From positions 7,993,501-8,057,500 of the forward strand of contig CAJFCV020000005.1 in NCBI GenBank assembly GCA_904066235.2: DNA of 64,000 nt, read 5' to 3'. Position 1 is the stretch's first letter. Each line of letters begins with the position of its first letter. This document shows, one piece after another, positions 36,601-49,090 of the stretch. Source of the DNA: Bursaphelenchus xylophilus. Its lineage: Eukaryota; Nematoda; Chromadorea; Rhabditida; Aphelenchoididae. The notes under the pieces were generated by a model. That model did not search any database and was not told the DNA's origin. It saw only the letters and a list, made by a program, of their open reading frames with translations. A program made the position numbers and the translations under genes.

Positions 36601-38791
36601 CTATTTCTGACATAAACAATAATGTCGTAAGAATTGTTCGGGTATGCACCATGCTTGCTTCGCATACGTATTCATCCTGGGGAATGTCGTTGTGTACAGC
36701 CGAAGGTGACCGTCTTTTATCTGAAATGAATGGAAAAGAGAGCTGTTTAGACAGCCGACATATGTTACATACTCCAGCGTAGCCTTGGTATTTAGCGCCA
36801 CTGACGACTTCGATTTGAATCAAATAGATTTCCTTGACGTCTTCCTTTGGCTCAAATTGTATAACCCTATAACCTGACTCCTGGTTCAGCACTAATTGAT
36901 GGCAAACACTGCTGTATGGCGAGTTCATCACATCCTGGTTGATTCGTTGTACCATCATTTGGCCTACTTGTAGAGCCAACTCTCGATTTTGTACCTCCCA
37001 TTGCTTCCTTTGGCAAATACAGTATTGAAAGGGAATCAGTAGTGAGTGGCAATCCCTTGGCTCGCTTAGTGGATGAAACAAAGAAGATCCTTTGAGCTTA
37101 CGGCCGGTTGTTGTGAAGGCAGAGGTACTGAACAGGGTACTTTCTGTCCATCCATGATTATTCTACAAATCACGGTTGGGGTTTATGTTTTTCCGAACTT
37201 ACCTTGCCAATCTCCAACAGCGTTGCGTAGATATCATAATGAGTAACAAGTTTCTTTGCGTTTTCGCGGAGTTGCGTCATGAAGTCGTTATTCATCCGCA
37301 GCTTTTGTGGAACAGAGACCATTAAGAAAGGGTTGTTCTCCTCAATTTTTCCAATTGCACTTTCAGTTATCTCACCGAAACGAAGGCCATGATCTGACAG
37401 AAAGATCAAGTAAGAATTTTTCAACTGGAAACGTCTTGTTTTAAAAAAATTTTCTTACTTTATCACTCATGTCCTCAAAAAATCTTTTGAAATCCTTGTC
37501 ACCTCTAAAAACATTGTTGGTGTCGTCATGGCCTAGCATTACAAAGCTGGTAATCGAAAACTTGGGTTCGTTAGGGTATAGGTTTGCAAACTGTTGTAGC
37601 GTCTTTATCGGTCGATGATGCGGCTCAACGCAAGCTCCTTTATGAATATTTCTTGACAAGTTCTTGTCGCCTTCTGGGCTGTCGCTATCCACTATTAGCT
37701 CATAGGTACTGCAAAAGTCCTTCTGAAGATTTAAAGCGCCTCTCACCGACTTACTGGATGTAATGGTCAGTTGGAATCATCCCAAACCCGGTGCAATTTG
37801 GTGACTCAAACAGACTGTAGAACCAGTCAGTGTCAATCATTGTTCTATAGCCAGTCTTCTGGAAGTCTTTGCCAATGTAATTATACTCCATTACGGAGCG
37901 ATTACAGATCACTCGGTCAAGGCCTTCACCAGAAAAGGGATTCCAAGGGCTTGCCGGTAGATCTTCAGCCCTTTCGTTGAGTAAGAATCCGTAATTGTTT
38001 GGTCTGCTGTTCACCCCAACTCTGTTGAGATAAGGGAAGAAGACGGCAGAGTGTTCTTGTTCTAGATACTGCTTTGTCGATTGAAATGCTCGGCGGAATG
38101 TGTTCGAACTCACAGAGTCCAGGATTATTAGATACACATCATTGGCTACAGGGTTTGGGCCAATTTTGCCACGCTTTCTAAAAAAAAATATTGGCTCACC
38201 GGCTATGTGCTTACTTCTCCACCAGGTTTACATGGGCAAAATGATAGGAGTCGGTCTCGTTCATCTTACATTTGACTTCAGTAACGTCACAGTTAACCTC
38301 ATTTCCAGACGTTTCATTTATTTTTATCCACTGTCCTTGTTGAAGTAAATGATCATGAATTGAAATTACGCATCGGTAAAAGCAGTGTTCATTGCTTCCC
38401 ATTGTCGTATTTACGCGTAGGGTGTTCTTGATAAAGTAACTTCGAACTGGATAAGTTGGTTTGCAGGTTTTATTTAGGGCCGACTGTGGATTCAAATACT
38501 TGAGAATACTGGGATCCCATGGGTTCAGCGCAGGAAGGAAGCATTTGTTTTCTAAAATGAAGGTTGGCTTACTTGAAGATTTTTCCTTCGGTCGATTTCT
38601 TCATATACTATGCGCTTACCAGTAATTCTTTTGCTGAAACTTTTGTTTTGAAACTTCCATCGCTCGGTGGGCAGATATGCATGTCCAGTGGTCGTCCGAG
38701 CCGCGTCTTTCTCCAGATTCCCGTTATAAACCAGAAGAAGAAGCGCTGTAAGGCCAAGACACAAAAGAAAATGAAAACCAAGCCCAAGCAT
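36601..38791 (-). CDS. DUF229 protein 2 (alkaline-phosphatase/sulfatase-like superfamily)
   Basis: Exons (minus) 38791-38620, 38551-38215, 38177-37755, 37708-37459, 37424-37203, 37162-36773, 36720-36601; 637 aa. The first ATG after an ATTCTTCAG acceptor was chosen; it starts directly in a hydrophobic signal anchor (MLGLGFHFLLCLGLTALLLL). Putative active-site motifs are intact: LIILDSVSSN, GHDDTNN, LSDHGLRFG, THYDIYAT. Exon 2 (337 bp) runs through the position after CFYR where the other copies have an intron. It is the only copy on the minus strand, so the array is not a simple head-to-tail tandem. It resembles copy 3 most (LSDHGLRFG/MSDHGLRFG, GHDD). Confidence 0.85.
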
Positions 38792-39562
38792 GAGCCAAAC
38801 CAACCTGAAGAATGTGGTGTTTTAATCGGTGGCTTATTGTGCAAACACAGGAATGATGGATCTCTAGGTTCAAACGGTTTAAGACATCAGAGAATTGGGT
38901 GCGTCCCTAGTTCAAAACGTATTTGATTTACCGCTTTTCGTTCACGTGAGTTTAGGAACGGAAGCTCCCAGGGTCAATGTTAAAATCAAGCTTACGCTTA
39001 TAAATTTTTTCCGTTCTTTGATATAAATCAATTGGATCGATTAACTTTCTAAGAATAAAAATACTAATATAAAAATAATATTTATGTAAAACTATGTAAA
39101 GCTCCGGTGAGGCGACTGTTAAGCTTTTTTTAATTTGTTGTATCAACAGGATGAATAATCGTTCATTGAAAGTCACTGAAAAAATGATTTATGAAGCTTT
39201 TTGATCTTTAAGGATCAAATTCTTTATTTTTTATTATTTTTTATTTATTCTTTCACAAAAGGCCAAAAATTCACAATGAAACGCTAAAATGCGAAAAGAG
39301 CGTGTTTGCTCAGCAAACACTGTGATGTCAGCTACAATGGAGAAAATTCATTTTGTGAAATATGGAGTTTTTTGTTGAAAATTTTGCGTTGCTTCCAATG
39401 ATGCACACCAGAGTTAATAAAATAAACAGAGCATCAAAATAAATCTACAGAGCTGGTAATGTTTCAACTGATAATTGAAATCTCAGCTTGCAGCATTATT
39501 TTTCCAATTCTAACTCTCTTATGATCTAAAAAAATAAATAAAAATAATAAATGAAATAATTG
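38792..39562. other. Upstream region of DUF229 copy 2
   Basis: No gene seen. A small perfect hairpin TTTGATC TTTA GGATCAAA lies at about 39201-39218, next to AT-only sequence. Confidence 0.35.
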
Positions 39563-39989
39563 TACCCTTAAAACACGATTTTTGAGTCAGGGCACCAGCG
39601 GTGGTCTTAGGAAAAAATCGATTTTGAGATTTTTGGCTTAAAATAGTCGGTAGCACTTGCGAAAGAAAAGCTAAAAATATTTTTGCCCAATTATGCCCGG
39701 AAGGCATATTTTTTTACAAAATACGTTTTTACACTTCAAAGCCTCTGGAGGCCGATGTGATCCGACCACAGAGATCAAACCTGGCTTACAGGGGTTTTTG
39801 ACACCCAGGAATCTGAAAATCGTAGCATTTTTACCGTCAGATTACTGTAACATGGTCATACTGTAATCCGGTCGATAAAAATCGACGATAACTTCTTTAG
39901 ATCAAAAATGCCACAGGATTTTATTGCAGATTCGGAATCAGCATAAAATTCTGCTTCGGATACATGTAAAATATGTTCAAAATTCCGTG

Positions 39990-40066
39990 GCCCAACGTCT
40001 GTAGTATAGTGGTTGTGCGCCAGGATTATCAATCTGGCGACCCAGGTTCGATTCCCGGTGGCTGCA
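39990..40066 (+). other. tRNA-like segment (left arm of foldback)
   Basis: TAGTATAGTGG (40002-40012) is a perfect tRNA A box, of the type seen in tRNA-Asp and similar, and GGTTCGATTCC (40045-40055) a perfect B box. The anticodon region GCCAGGATTATCAATCTGGC and acceptor ends do not form a standard cloverleaf, so this is tRNA-derived, not a functional tRNA. Confidence 0.6.
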
Positions 40067-40803
40067 AATGGCAGAAAATGGACTATAAAAGGGCAGAAAC
40101 TTGGAAAAAAGGGAAAATAAATTATAGAAAACTAATTTTATGCTACTTAGGACCAGTTTAAAAGTTTTTGCAAGAATTCCGCATAAATTACGGTTTTTAT
40201 GGAAAACGCCTTATATCTTGCCGGAAAGTGGAGCAGTCTGGTTAAAATTTACAGAAGAGGTTACTGAGGCTTCCTACTACGAAATAAATCCATTTCTGCT
40301 TATTTCGTTAAATTTTTGGGATAGCCTGGGTTTTCTTTCAAATTCGGGATTTTAGGAAGGCGAGCTGCGGCCGAGGTTTATCGAACGGAACAATATTTGA
40401 CCAAAAAGTCATACAAGATTCACAAAAAGTCATATAAGATTCCCTAACAGCACCGGGATCACACAGCTCGTAAAACTTAGGCCGTCTTGCGTATCCCACG
40501 AAAAACGGAGCGCGTGGACGCTCTAATGATAAATCTACATGGAGACTCAGTTGGTAAGGAACAGATGCAAAACTACGGGACTGTAACATGCGTGATTCCA
40601 TCTGAAAATTAAATAACTGTTTTATTTTGTTTTGTATTGCATTCCTCGGCGGATACGATGAACATTGGATAGCAAGCGTTATGTAGATTCACCACAACTC
40701 TTTAGTTGCCATTTGGTGCGATCTTACGAATGCTGTAAGGCGTTTTCCATAAAAACCGTAATTTATGCGGAATTCTTGCAAAAACTTTAAAACTGGTCCT
40801 AAG

Positions 40804-41110
40804 CAGAGATTGCCACGGCTCCGGAGCCGGAAATTTTGGGGTCGGCTCCGGCTCCCGAGCCCAAAGTCGGAGCCAAAGTAAAAATTTCTTGATCTTATTA
40901 AACCAAACTGCTTGAAAAAACACTGCCGAGGATGTGACTTGACTGCAAAAACGTTGGCTGTATGATCTCTGGCACTAATAACTTTTATTTTTGGAAAAAT
41001 ATTTTAAAAAAACATTTTGCATAGGAGCCGGGATTCGGAGCCGGAGGCCTTTTTAAATTTTGCACGGAGCCAAGAGAGCGGAGCCAAAATTTTGACCGTA
41101 GCAATCTCTG
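40804..41110. mobile_element. hAT-type non-autonomous element with 8 bp target duplication
   Basis: Ends are CAGAGATTGC and GCAATCTCTG, flanked on both sides by GTCCTAAG (40796-40803 and 41111-41118). An 8 bp duplication and CAG..-type termini are hallmarks of hAT elements. The interior is rich in GGAGCCGGA-type repeats and palindromic. It inserted into the right arm of the foldback after that element formed, since the left arm has the uninterrupted sequence. Confidence 0.85.
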
Positions 41111-41194
41111 GTCCTAAGTAGCATAAAATTAATTTTCCATAATTTATTTTCCCTTTTTTCCAAGTTTCCGCCCTTTTAAGTCCATTTTCTGCCA

Positions 41195-41275
41195 TTTTCA
41201 GCCACCGGGAATCGATTCTGGGTCGCCAGAATGATAACCCTGGCGCACAACCACTATACTACAGAGGTTGGGCCA
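41195..41275 (-). other. tRNA-like segment (right arm of foldback)
   Basis: Inverted copy of the left-arm segment. The A box is intact (plus strand CCACTATACTA at 41251-41261). The B box carries one change (GAATCGATTCC on the minus strand). Confidence 0.55.
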
Positions 41276-42106
41276 CGGAATTTTGAACATATTTTACATG
41301 TATCCGAAGCAGAATTTTATGCTGATTCCGAATCTGCAATAAAATCCTGTGGCATTTTTGATCTAAAGAAGTTATCGTGGGTTTTTATCGACCGGATTAC
41401 AGTATGACCATGTTACAGTAATCTGACGGTAAAAATGCTACGATTTTCAGATTCCTGGGTGTCAAAAACCCCTGTAAGCCAGGTTTGATCTCTGTGGTCG
41501 GATCACATCGGCCTCCAGAGGCTTTGAAGTGTAAAACCGTATTTTGTAAAAAAATATGCCTTCCGGGCAAAATTGGGCAAAAATATTTTTAGCTTTTCTT
41601 CCACAAGTGCTACCGACTATTTTAAGCCAAAAATCTCAAAATCGATTTTTTCCTAAGACCGGGCCCCACTACTGGCTGACGCAGTGACTCAAAAATCGTG
41701 TTTTAAGTGGTATAAACATCTTGTAATTGTCGAGAAATTTTAAATCAGCGCTTTTTTGTGCTTATTTTTGTGTCTTTTCATAAAATCCACTTTTCTTTCA
41801 CCAACGAAGACTCAAAGGATTGTAGAGCTGCTATAAGACATTCATTGCCACATGATTGGACACTTTAATGACCTTTCTTGCGTTAAAAATGGAGACGAAT
41901 TAGTATTCATTCTGTTTCCCGTCTGTTTATTTGTGCCCGTCATTCGCCGACTTCCTGCGTAAAAAACTCACCTGTGATGCCGAACTATATGAATTTTTAT
42001 TCACCATTCCAAGGAATAACATATAAGAAGCACAAGCCCCGGGGCTGTTGACAAGGTTTAAAAGTCGCATTGATTACCATCTACCAATCTTTTGCGAATT
42101 TGAAAG

Positions 42107-44271
42107 ATGGTGGAATACGACATTCGTATTGGTTACTACGACGTGGAAGTGATCCCACCAGCAATCAAAAATGCCATGGCAATATACGCCTGGTTCGTGG
42201 AGGTTGTTAACGTTTTTATTTACTGTATTATGGTTCGAGTGGTTTTACGATATTCCACAAGAGAGATCGGAGCGTACAAGTGGTAAGGAATGGGTCATAA
42301 GTCGACATTATTCAAATGGTAAAACTTTAATTGATTCTTTTTTAGGTACATCATTGGATGTCAGACTTGTTGTGTGTTTACTTTTATAGTGAAAGCGATG
42401 ATTGAGGACGAACCGCTGTTCCCTTATGATGTCACGGTTCTTGGTGGGCTGGCAGGGTTGTTTCCTGTAAGCAAAGCTTTTTGTAACCAAAAACATAGAT
42501 CTTCAAACTGATATGCTTACATTGCCGACCAGTGTCATGTAGCAAATGCATCTCTTTTCATCCTTTCTCTGACCAAAAGGAGTTCTTTCTTTCACAGGGA
42601 GAAAAATAGAGTCGCCGTTGAAGCAGCTTCCAAAAATTGCATACTGTTTTTGGTCAAGGAGAGCATGTACGGTAAAGGACCAGATCCAGTGGCAAAAAAA
42701 CCTACCTTTTTGCATCGGAAGTATCGAAAATGCGGTAAAAAACCTCCCTCTCCGATTTTGAAATCGGAGTCTTTCGCTTGGAAATGGAGGTATTTTGCCA
42801 CATTTTCGATATTTCCTGGATGCGAAATGGCATGTTTTTTGCCACTGGGTCATGTCCGCCACTGTAAAGGGGTGATGCAGATGCCTGCAGGATGCATTTC
42901 GATGTGTTTCTTGCCCATGATCTTGTCCTGAACAACATTTTTCTTTAAAGAATTAGTGTGTATAAATTTCGGTTGATTTTCCAGAACAACGATCATGTGG
43001 TCCGTTTTTTCTTCGCTCTTTTCCACATGTTCTTCGTCGGGCATTTTTCATGTGTAACACTGATGTTTCTCTTCCGTTTTGCTCAGACTACCGGACACTT
43101 GCGGATGGTCCAGCTAATGTCCAGCAAAAGAATCCTCTTTTACGCGTACATTCCTTGGGCAATTTGTGTGGTCGTTTTGACCCTTCTCGACGCACTATAT
43201 AGCATTCCAAACATTGATAAGTATGTGGAGAAATTTGGTGATTCAAACCCGAAAATAGCAGCATACATAAAGAGCAAGCCGCTCCTGGTGGAAGTGGTGG
43301 GTTTATGGTGCTTTAACCGTTATAAATGCAAAGGAAATGTCGTAAAAACTCACCTGTACGTCCCACGTGCGACGCATAAGTTTTCTTTTAATTTGGCACA
43401 TACGCTAGGCTTCATAAGAATTCTTGAAATTTTCAGCTTCCACTTTTCAGGCACAGCCGAGTAATTCAAAGATCTTCGCGGCCTAGAGAGCGTGCAGAAT
43501 TCGGAGAGCGGCCAGCGATAAAACACTTCTTGGCTCTAAATTTGCCAGAGTCGCGGAGAAAAATAACTTTTGTGTGGAAACATTACATAGAATAGGCATG
43601 AAACCTTTTGCGCAAAAAAAGCGTCAATTTTTTCTCAACTTTTGACCTAAAAATCTCGGCTGTTTCTGCAAAGCGCGGGCTATAAAATGCGTATGTGTCT
43701 TTGAGAAATGCTCTTTAAATTTGTGCCGAGTTTCATCAAAATCTGAGAGTCGCCGTTGGAGCAGTTCCCCTGACTTCAGTTGTCTGAAAGGCCGAATATT
43801 CAATTTATGTTTTATGTTCTTCAGAACACCTGGTACACAAACTACGAGCGCTATGTGCCGACGCTGAGTGGGCTGCTGATTTGTGCGTACTGCACTTATG
43901 GTTGCTACAACTTCAAAACCAAACGAAACGATTGTTTCAGTGATCGAACGAAGGCATTATACCGAACTCTAATCAACGCCCTGCTAATTGAAATGCTTGT
44001 AATTGCGGTCGCAGTTGTGACTCCAGTTTTGGTTTGTCAAGAGTTCATTGGTGTGGAATACCGACCATTAGGGACAGCCTTAATGTGGCGATGGCTTTAC
44101 CTTTACCCCACCTTCACGATGATCTTTACAATGTCGTACATTTCCTGTTATCGTGATGGCTTTAGGAAGCTTGTCTTGAAGCTGTTATTCGGGGTGAACG
44201 CTAAAAATGGCATTGTGGTGCTGCGGTCGGCCTCTTCGATTGTCTCTGCAACAAGATCCTCTCCATATTGA
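42107..44271 (+). CDS. Serpentine 7TM chemoreceptor-like protein
   Basis: Exons 42107-42282, 42346-42466, 42985-43296 and 43825-44271 give 351 aa. Hydrophobic segments at about 27-48, 61-77, 110-135, 150-170, 212-230, 250-275 and 290-310 suggest seven membrane spans, with no signal peptide. The layout (short extracellular N-terminus, an aromatic-rich third segment FFFALFHMFFVGHFS, a cytoplasmic YRDGFRKL after the last span) fits nematode serpentine receptors of the Str/Srh/Sri group; I cannot assign the subfamily. Such receptors act in chemosensory cilia. Introns 2 and 3 hold MITE fragments (42677-42857; about 43470-43775). Confidence 0.7.
42677..42857. mobile_element. Small palindromic MITE in receptor intron 2
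   Basis: GGACCAGATCCAGTGGCAAAAAA at the left (42677 on) is mirrored by TTTTTTGCCACTGGGTCATGTCC at the right. Inner parts (CGGAAGTATCGAAAATGCGG and CCACATTTTCGATATTTCC) also pair. A half copy lies in the intron of the Q-rich gene (about 1288-1340). Confidence 0.75.
43470..43775. repeat. Diverged copy of the 52422-52868 MITE family
   Basis: Shares GAGAGCGGCCAGCGA, GACCTAAAAATCTCGGCTG, TTTCTGCAAAGCGCGGGCTA and TTTCATCAAAATCTGAGAGTCG, in order, with the element at 52422-52868. A further short piece lies at about 44284-44400. The left terminus is poorly preserved. Confidence 0.7.
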
Positions 44272-44428
44272 GGAGGGATAAGCCCCAAGGGCGGCGCTCA
44301 GATTTTCTTAAGGAATCTCGCATATAAAATTTAAGGCGTTTTTACAAATGTCATCATAATCTGAGCGTCCCACTTCGAGCACTTCTCCTATGATCTTTTT
44401 GCGTTTTTTACCGTTCCTTGTTGTAATA

Positions 44429-45279
44429 CAGGGTGTCCAGAGAAATTCCGCGGAAAGTGTTTGCCGATTTCTCGGCGCTTAGGCAAGATATTCAAAAAAT
44501 TCTTTTTGCATCAGAAAGAAGACTATGGGCGGTTTTTTGTCTAAAAAAGTTTTTTTGTCTGCCGGCGCGGAACATACTGTATTCGGCGGAAACTTTTGGT
44601 AGCTTTTTTGGTCATCACACCAATCTTCAGCGCTTTACTATGATCCTGAAACTATCGGGAAGCCTTCAGTTTTTCCCACAAAGGATCAGGAGACCGACGA
44701 CAACACTATGCAACCGCATTTAGCGACTGCACCGTACTGGATAGTTGCGTCAACAGCGATAAAGTCTGACCGAACCGTGCGAAGGTTTGAAACAGCGGGT
44801 CAAAGAGAAGTTTAAACAAAACATATTTTGTTGTTTTCTGGTGAACCAAGTGGTTTACTGATGGCTAAGCTGCTGCCAAGGCCTGGCGACGAAATTTTGG
44901 AGGGCATATGGGATCAGAAAAGAATGCTAGCCACATAATGTTTGGGACATCTCCTATCCGAAGCTGAGTTGTGGCCTCCGCCGATACGGAAAGCTCGCCA
45001 TTCCATTGCCAAACGTTTGGTAAACATAAAAATAAGATACCATTCTGCTTTTAACCCTCAGAAATCGTACTAAAGCTTTTAAGATTGGTGTGATGACCAA
45101 AAAAGCTACCAATAGTCTCCGCCGAATACAATATGTTCCGCGCCGGCGGACAAAAAAACTTTTTTAGACAAAAAACCGCCCATAGTCTTCTATCTGATGC
45201 AAAAAGAATTTTTAGGATATCCTGTCTGAGCGCCGAGAAATCGACAAACACTTTCCGCGGAATTTCTCTGGACACCCTG
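44429..45279. mobile_element. TA-flanked element with ~210 bp inverted repeats, Tc1/mariner type
   Basis: The element begins CAGGGTGTCCAGAGAAATTC and ends with its exact complement, flanked by TA on each side. Inverted repeats of about 210 bp (including TTCCGCGGAAAGTGTTTG and CTCGGCGCTTAGGCAAGATA) enclose about 430 bp with no intact transposase frame. TA duplication and CAGGGTG-type ends fit a non-autonomous Tc1/mariner element. Confidence 0.8.
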
Positions 45280-46000
45280 TACGATTCTGTTCGCAGAAAT
45301 GTAATGCTACAATCACAAACTAACATAATTGTTATTAACGATGATACTTTCGGCCTCAATGAAAAATAAATTTTTATTGTGACGACAACAACGGGACGGT
45401 AAAACAATGTTAAATATTTTGCTGTACTTCAGTCTTATGGGCTGGTCTCGTTCTTGGGAGAGTTCACGTTGATCATAGACTTTGAAGTTTGTTTGGCATA
45501 GCTCAGTGTCAAGACGTTTATCGGACAAGGAAGTATGATTCGGAATCATTAATCATCGATTACATTCTGGAAGCTGGTTCCGTTTATCATTAATCAGAAT
45601 ATATAAGTCATGCTCCGGAATAAAAATGATTTTGCTACAAAGCTATGAGCAAAAATTTTTCAGGTGATAAAATGAGGCGTACCCCCGAAAACGGACCTCA
45701 TTATTCAAATCAGCCCGAAGCTTTAGTCTTTGCGATACTTTTTGGTATCAAGTTTGGGGGTTTTTTTTGATTTTTTGATGTTTAATCCACCGGAACTATG
45801 TAAGATTGTCCAGTTTCAAAATAGACATGTCTCTGTTTTAATGTGTCAACAAGCTTATCGGTTATCACTTTTGATAAACAATGCTAATTTCACATCTGTA
45901 GCCACGAAATTGAGCTGCTATAATAATGTTAAGGGAGCAGAATCAAACGGAGAGTCATTACAGATAATGAAATTCCGTGGGTTCGTCGCTTTTGTCAGCC
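45280..46000. other. Upstream region of DUF229 copy 3
   Basis: No gene or recognisable element seen; short AT-rich frames only. Confidence 0.35.
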
Positions 46001-49000
46001 ATGTTTAAATTTGTTTATTTGGCTCTGATAACCTTTTCATTCCTGGCTTTTATTTTCCTAAACTTGGATTCTGGCACGAACTGGCTAGTTCCGAATGGGC
46101 AACGGAAAATCGCGAGTACAAAGTTTTTCGGAGTTGTTATAAATGGATTGGAGAACAAGAGGACAGAGATAAGAAATAATACGGCTTCAGGTATGTGGGC
46201 GGATGCAGATAATGAACGGGAGGAGGCGCTCAAGGTACGACAGTCGTATTTCTTTGAGATTTTGAGGCCATGACGCGGGTATCAAAAGCTCCAATCCTGA
46301 ACTGTCGGAGTTCTGAGCGGAGTTGAGTTGTTATTCTTAAAATTTGTGTCTCACCGGATTCATTTTTTAATTTTAGCGAAGAAAGGAGACCCTCAATGTA
46401 TACTTCCCCAGCTAGACCCATGGGATGCCAAAATCTTGCGATATCTAAGCCCAGCGTCAGACCTGAACAAAAATAAATGTGAACCAACTTTTAAAGTGAG
46501 AAGTTACTTTGAGAACGGTATATTGTATGTGAACAGAAGCATGGACGAAGACTGTGCGTTTCGGTGAGTAAAGTAGCTTAAAAAATCCTAAAAAGATTAC
46601 AATAGCGCTTTTGTTTGCTTTCAAGGCAAATTTCTTGTCTAAGTAATAGTAATGATTAGCGACTGCTTGCCATCTTAAATTTTTTTTTTTACTTTTTATA
46701 ACACGTAAAAAATCATCAATGTACATAACTGTTTTCAGATGCGTTGAATATGTGAGCGATCACGTTGTAGAATTTGGCAAGTGGGCAATCTTTTCGAATG
46801 GGACTGGTCATAAAGCAGAGTGTGATGTTTCGGAGATAGAGTGTTTTATCGGAAGTGATAAGAGTTATCATTATGCTCATGTGAATCTAGTTGAAAAGTA
46901 GGTTCAAGGCTAGAAAGGAGACAATAGTTCGAACCATGTATTTTATTTATTGCCAAAGTTCGTGTACTTCTCCCTTATGACTTTCCGTGGAGGTGCCTTG
47001 GAAGCGAGTTTAATTTGCTTCAAATGTAGCGAGCATCTTCGGTATAAATCGCATCAAATTTCTGAAGTCTTAGCTTGCGTGGTGTTCAACATTCCAATCT
47101 GAATGTGTGATAAAAAGTTTAGTCACAGTCTGTGTGTCGTGTTTCGAGCACTTTTCGTTCTTTATCATTTTGCCCTTTTTCAGACCAAAGACCTCGATCA
47201 AACCTCATTCCCAGGCTCATGACGTGTACGTGATCATTGTGGACAGTATTAGCGCCAGCAGTTTCCAACGAGCCCTCTCGGCAACAAAGAATTACCTCGA
47301 AAGCGATCATAGTGCCATATTTTTCCCTCATCTGAACCGGGTTGCGCTCAACAGCCGTCCAAATGGCTACGCATTTTTACTGAACGAACGCTCCGATGAT
47401 TTGCCCGAAAGTCCATGGAATCCGTTCAAAGGGCAGGGCAAGGATGAAGAGATCTGTAAAACTTCCGTTTTGAACTATGATTATATCGGAAAAGATTTCC
47501 AAAAAGCGGGTTACAGAACGTTGGTGGATACCGATTGGTTTTTGGGACTCTTTGAGTATCCGGATTGCGTTGGGTTTGGAAGAATACCAGCGGATCATTA
47601 TTTGCAGTCAGTATAAATCTTCTCGCCATCTTTATAACTTCTTCGTTTATTGCAGGCCTTATCAACACATTGTTGATTACTACACTGATTATTCTAATAC
47701 AAACTTAACGGAAAATGTTTACCAAAATTCCTGCAGAGAATCTCATCATCGATCTATTGAAACTTTAAAGCAATTTGTGAATATGTACAAAGATGAACCG
47801 AAATTTTTGATCTCGGCCTTTGCTAGACTTGGTCACGACGATATCAACAACGTTTTTCATGGTGACCAGGATTTCCTGAATATGTTTATGGAGATCAGCG
47901 ATAAGGTAAGTGAAGACGTAATAGCTTTGTAAGACTAAAGGCTACTTTCGTTTGGCTTTATCTATCTCGTATGTACATATAACATCAGCTCTCTAATAAC
48001 TAATTTTCTCTATGAATTAGAAGCTTTCCGCTCAAGATTAAGCTGTAACTTGCGTTGCATTCAGCTATTTCCAGCTGAAAAACGCCTTCCTTATTTTGAT
48101 GTCGGATCACGGCCTTCGTTTTGGAGGGATAAAAGATACGGATATCGGTCTAATGGAAGAAAATAATCCGGCTCTAATGATCTCATTGCCTCTGGCGCTA
48201 CGCCAAAACCAAAAACTTGTATCAAAACTGAAAGAGAACTCAAAACAACACCTGTCTCACTACGATATCTACGCAACTTTGTTGGATATAGCGCAAAATA
48301 ACCATAAATGGACAAAAGAATCAGAGTTTATGGGAATTTACAATGTTTCTGATCGAAGTTTACAAGGATCTTCGTTACTGCGTGACCTGAAGTGGCCAAG
48401 GGATTGTTTTTCTCTTCAAATCCCCTTCGATTACTGTCTATGTCAATATGAAAAACGGGAAATTCGAAATGACTCCTTGGCCATTGAAATGGGGAAATTA
48501 ATGGTCGAAAAGATGAACTTGGATATCAAAAACTCGAATTATTCGGAGAAGTGTACGGTCTTGAGTTTTGACGAAGCCGGCGGATTTGAATTGGAGGTTT
48601 TGGAGCCGAATGATGACAAAAGAGCAGCTTATTTGTTGACGTTCAAAGTGAGGCCGAGCGGAGGAAAATACAAGGGATATGCAAGGGTAAGAGGTGGCTT
48701 CTTATTTCAAAATGTTTGCGGCGAGGCTCTAGTCTGAAAAAAGGTTTAAAAGGAGAAAAGATAAGCCTAATCTTAATGTCAAAAGGTATCGTGAAGACAT
48801 ACGAAGAGATCAGTTCTAGGGCTGTCAGTTTTTGACTCTGCGATTCGTTTTGACATCAATTTCGGGCCTATTTTAACCTTTTACGGAATTTTCGCACCAT
48901 GGTGCACCAGTCTAGACGGTACGCAAATGAGAATTTTTTATTTTCAATTTCACTTTTCCAGATCATGAACTCCAAACTAAAACTGGTCTCGGAAACGTTC

Positions 49001-49090
49001 CCACGAATGGACAGTTATGCGAAACAAGCGGCCTGTATTCCCAGGGAGTTTCTACAAAATTATTGTTTCTGTGCTGATTATAAAGAATAA
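46001..49090 (+). CDS. DUF229 protein 3 (alkaline-phosphatase/sulfatase-like superfamily)
   Basis: Exons 46001-46190, 46377-46563, 46739-46897, 47184-47606, 47656-47905, 48075-48686, 48962-49090; 649 aa. Signal anchor at the extreme N-terminus (MFKFVYLALITFSFLAFIFL). Putative catalytic motifs are intact: IIVDSISAS, GHDDINN, MSDHGLRFG, SHYDIYAT. The exon 4 donor is GTCAGT; it was preferred because it restores the 423 bp exon conserved in copies 1 and 2. Exon 6 (612 bp) fuses what are 222 and about 390 bp exons in copy 2. The stop codon TAA at 49088-49090 lies inside AATAAA (49086-49091), implying a very short 3'UTR. Confidence 0.85.

Larger units (their letters stand above)
39563..41712. mobile_element. 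Foldback element with tRNA-like sequence in both arms
   Basis: Left arm about 39563-40222 and right arm about 40733-41712 are inverted copies: outer ends TACC..CTTAAAACACG, then shared blocks such as GAGGCCGATGTGATCCGACC, CAGATTACTGTAACATGGTCA and the stretch around GGACCAGTTTAAAG. The right arm is interrupted by a separate 307 bp element at 40804-41110. The spacer (40223-40732) has no recognisable gene. Both arms carry an A-box/B-box pair facing the centre. No transposase. Confidence 0.85.

Noticed and set aside
39990..40066. Functional tRNA gene
   Set aside because: A and B boxes are excellent, but anticodon and acceptor stems do not pair properly and the sequence recurs in a repeat arm.
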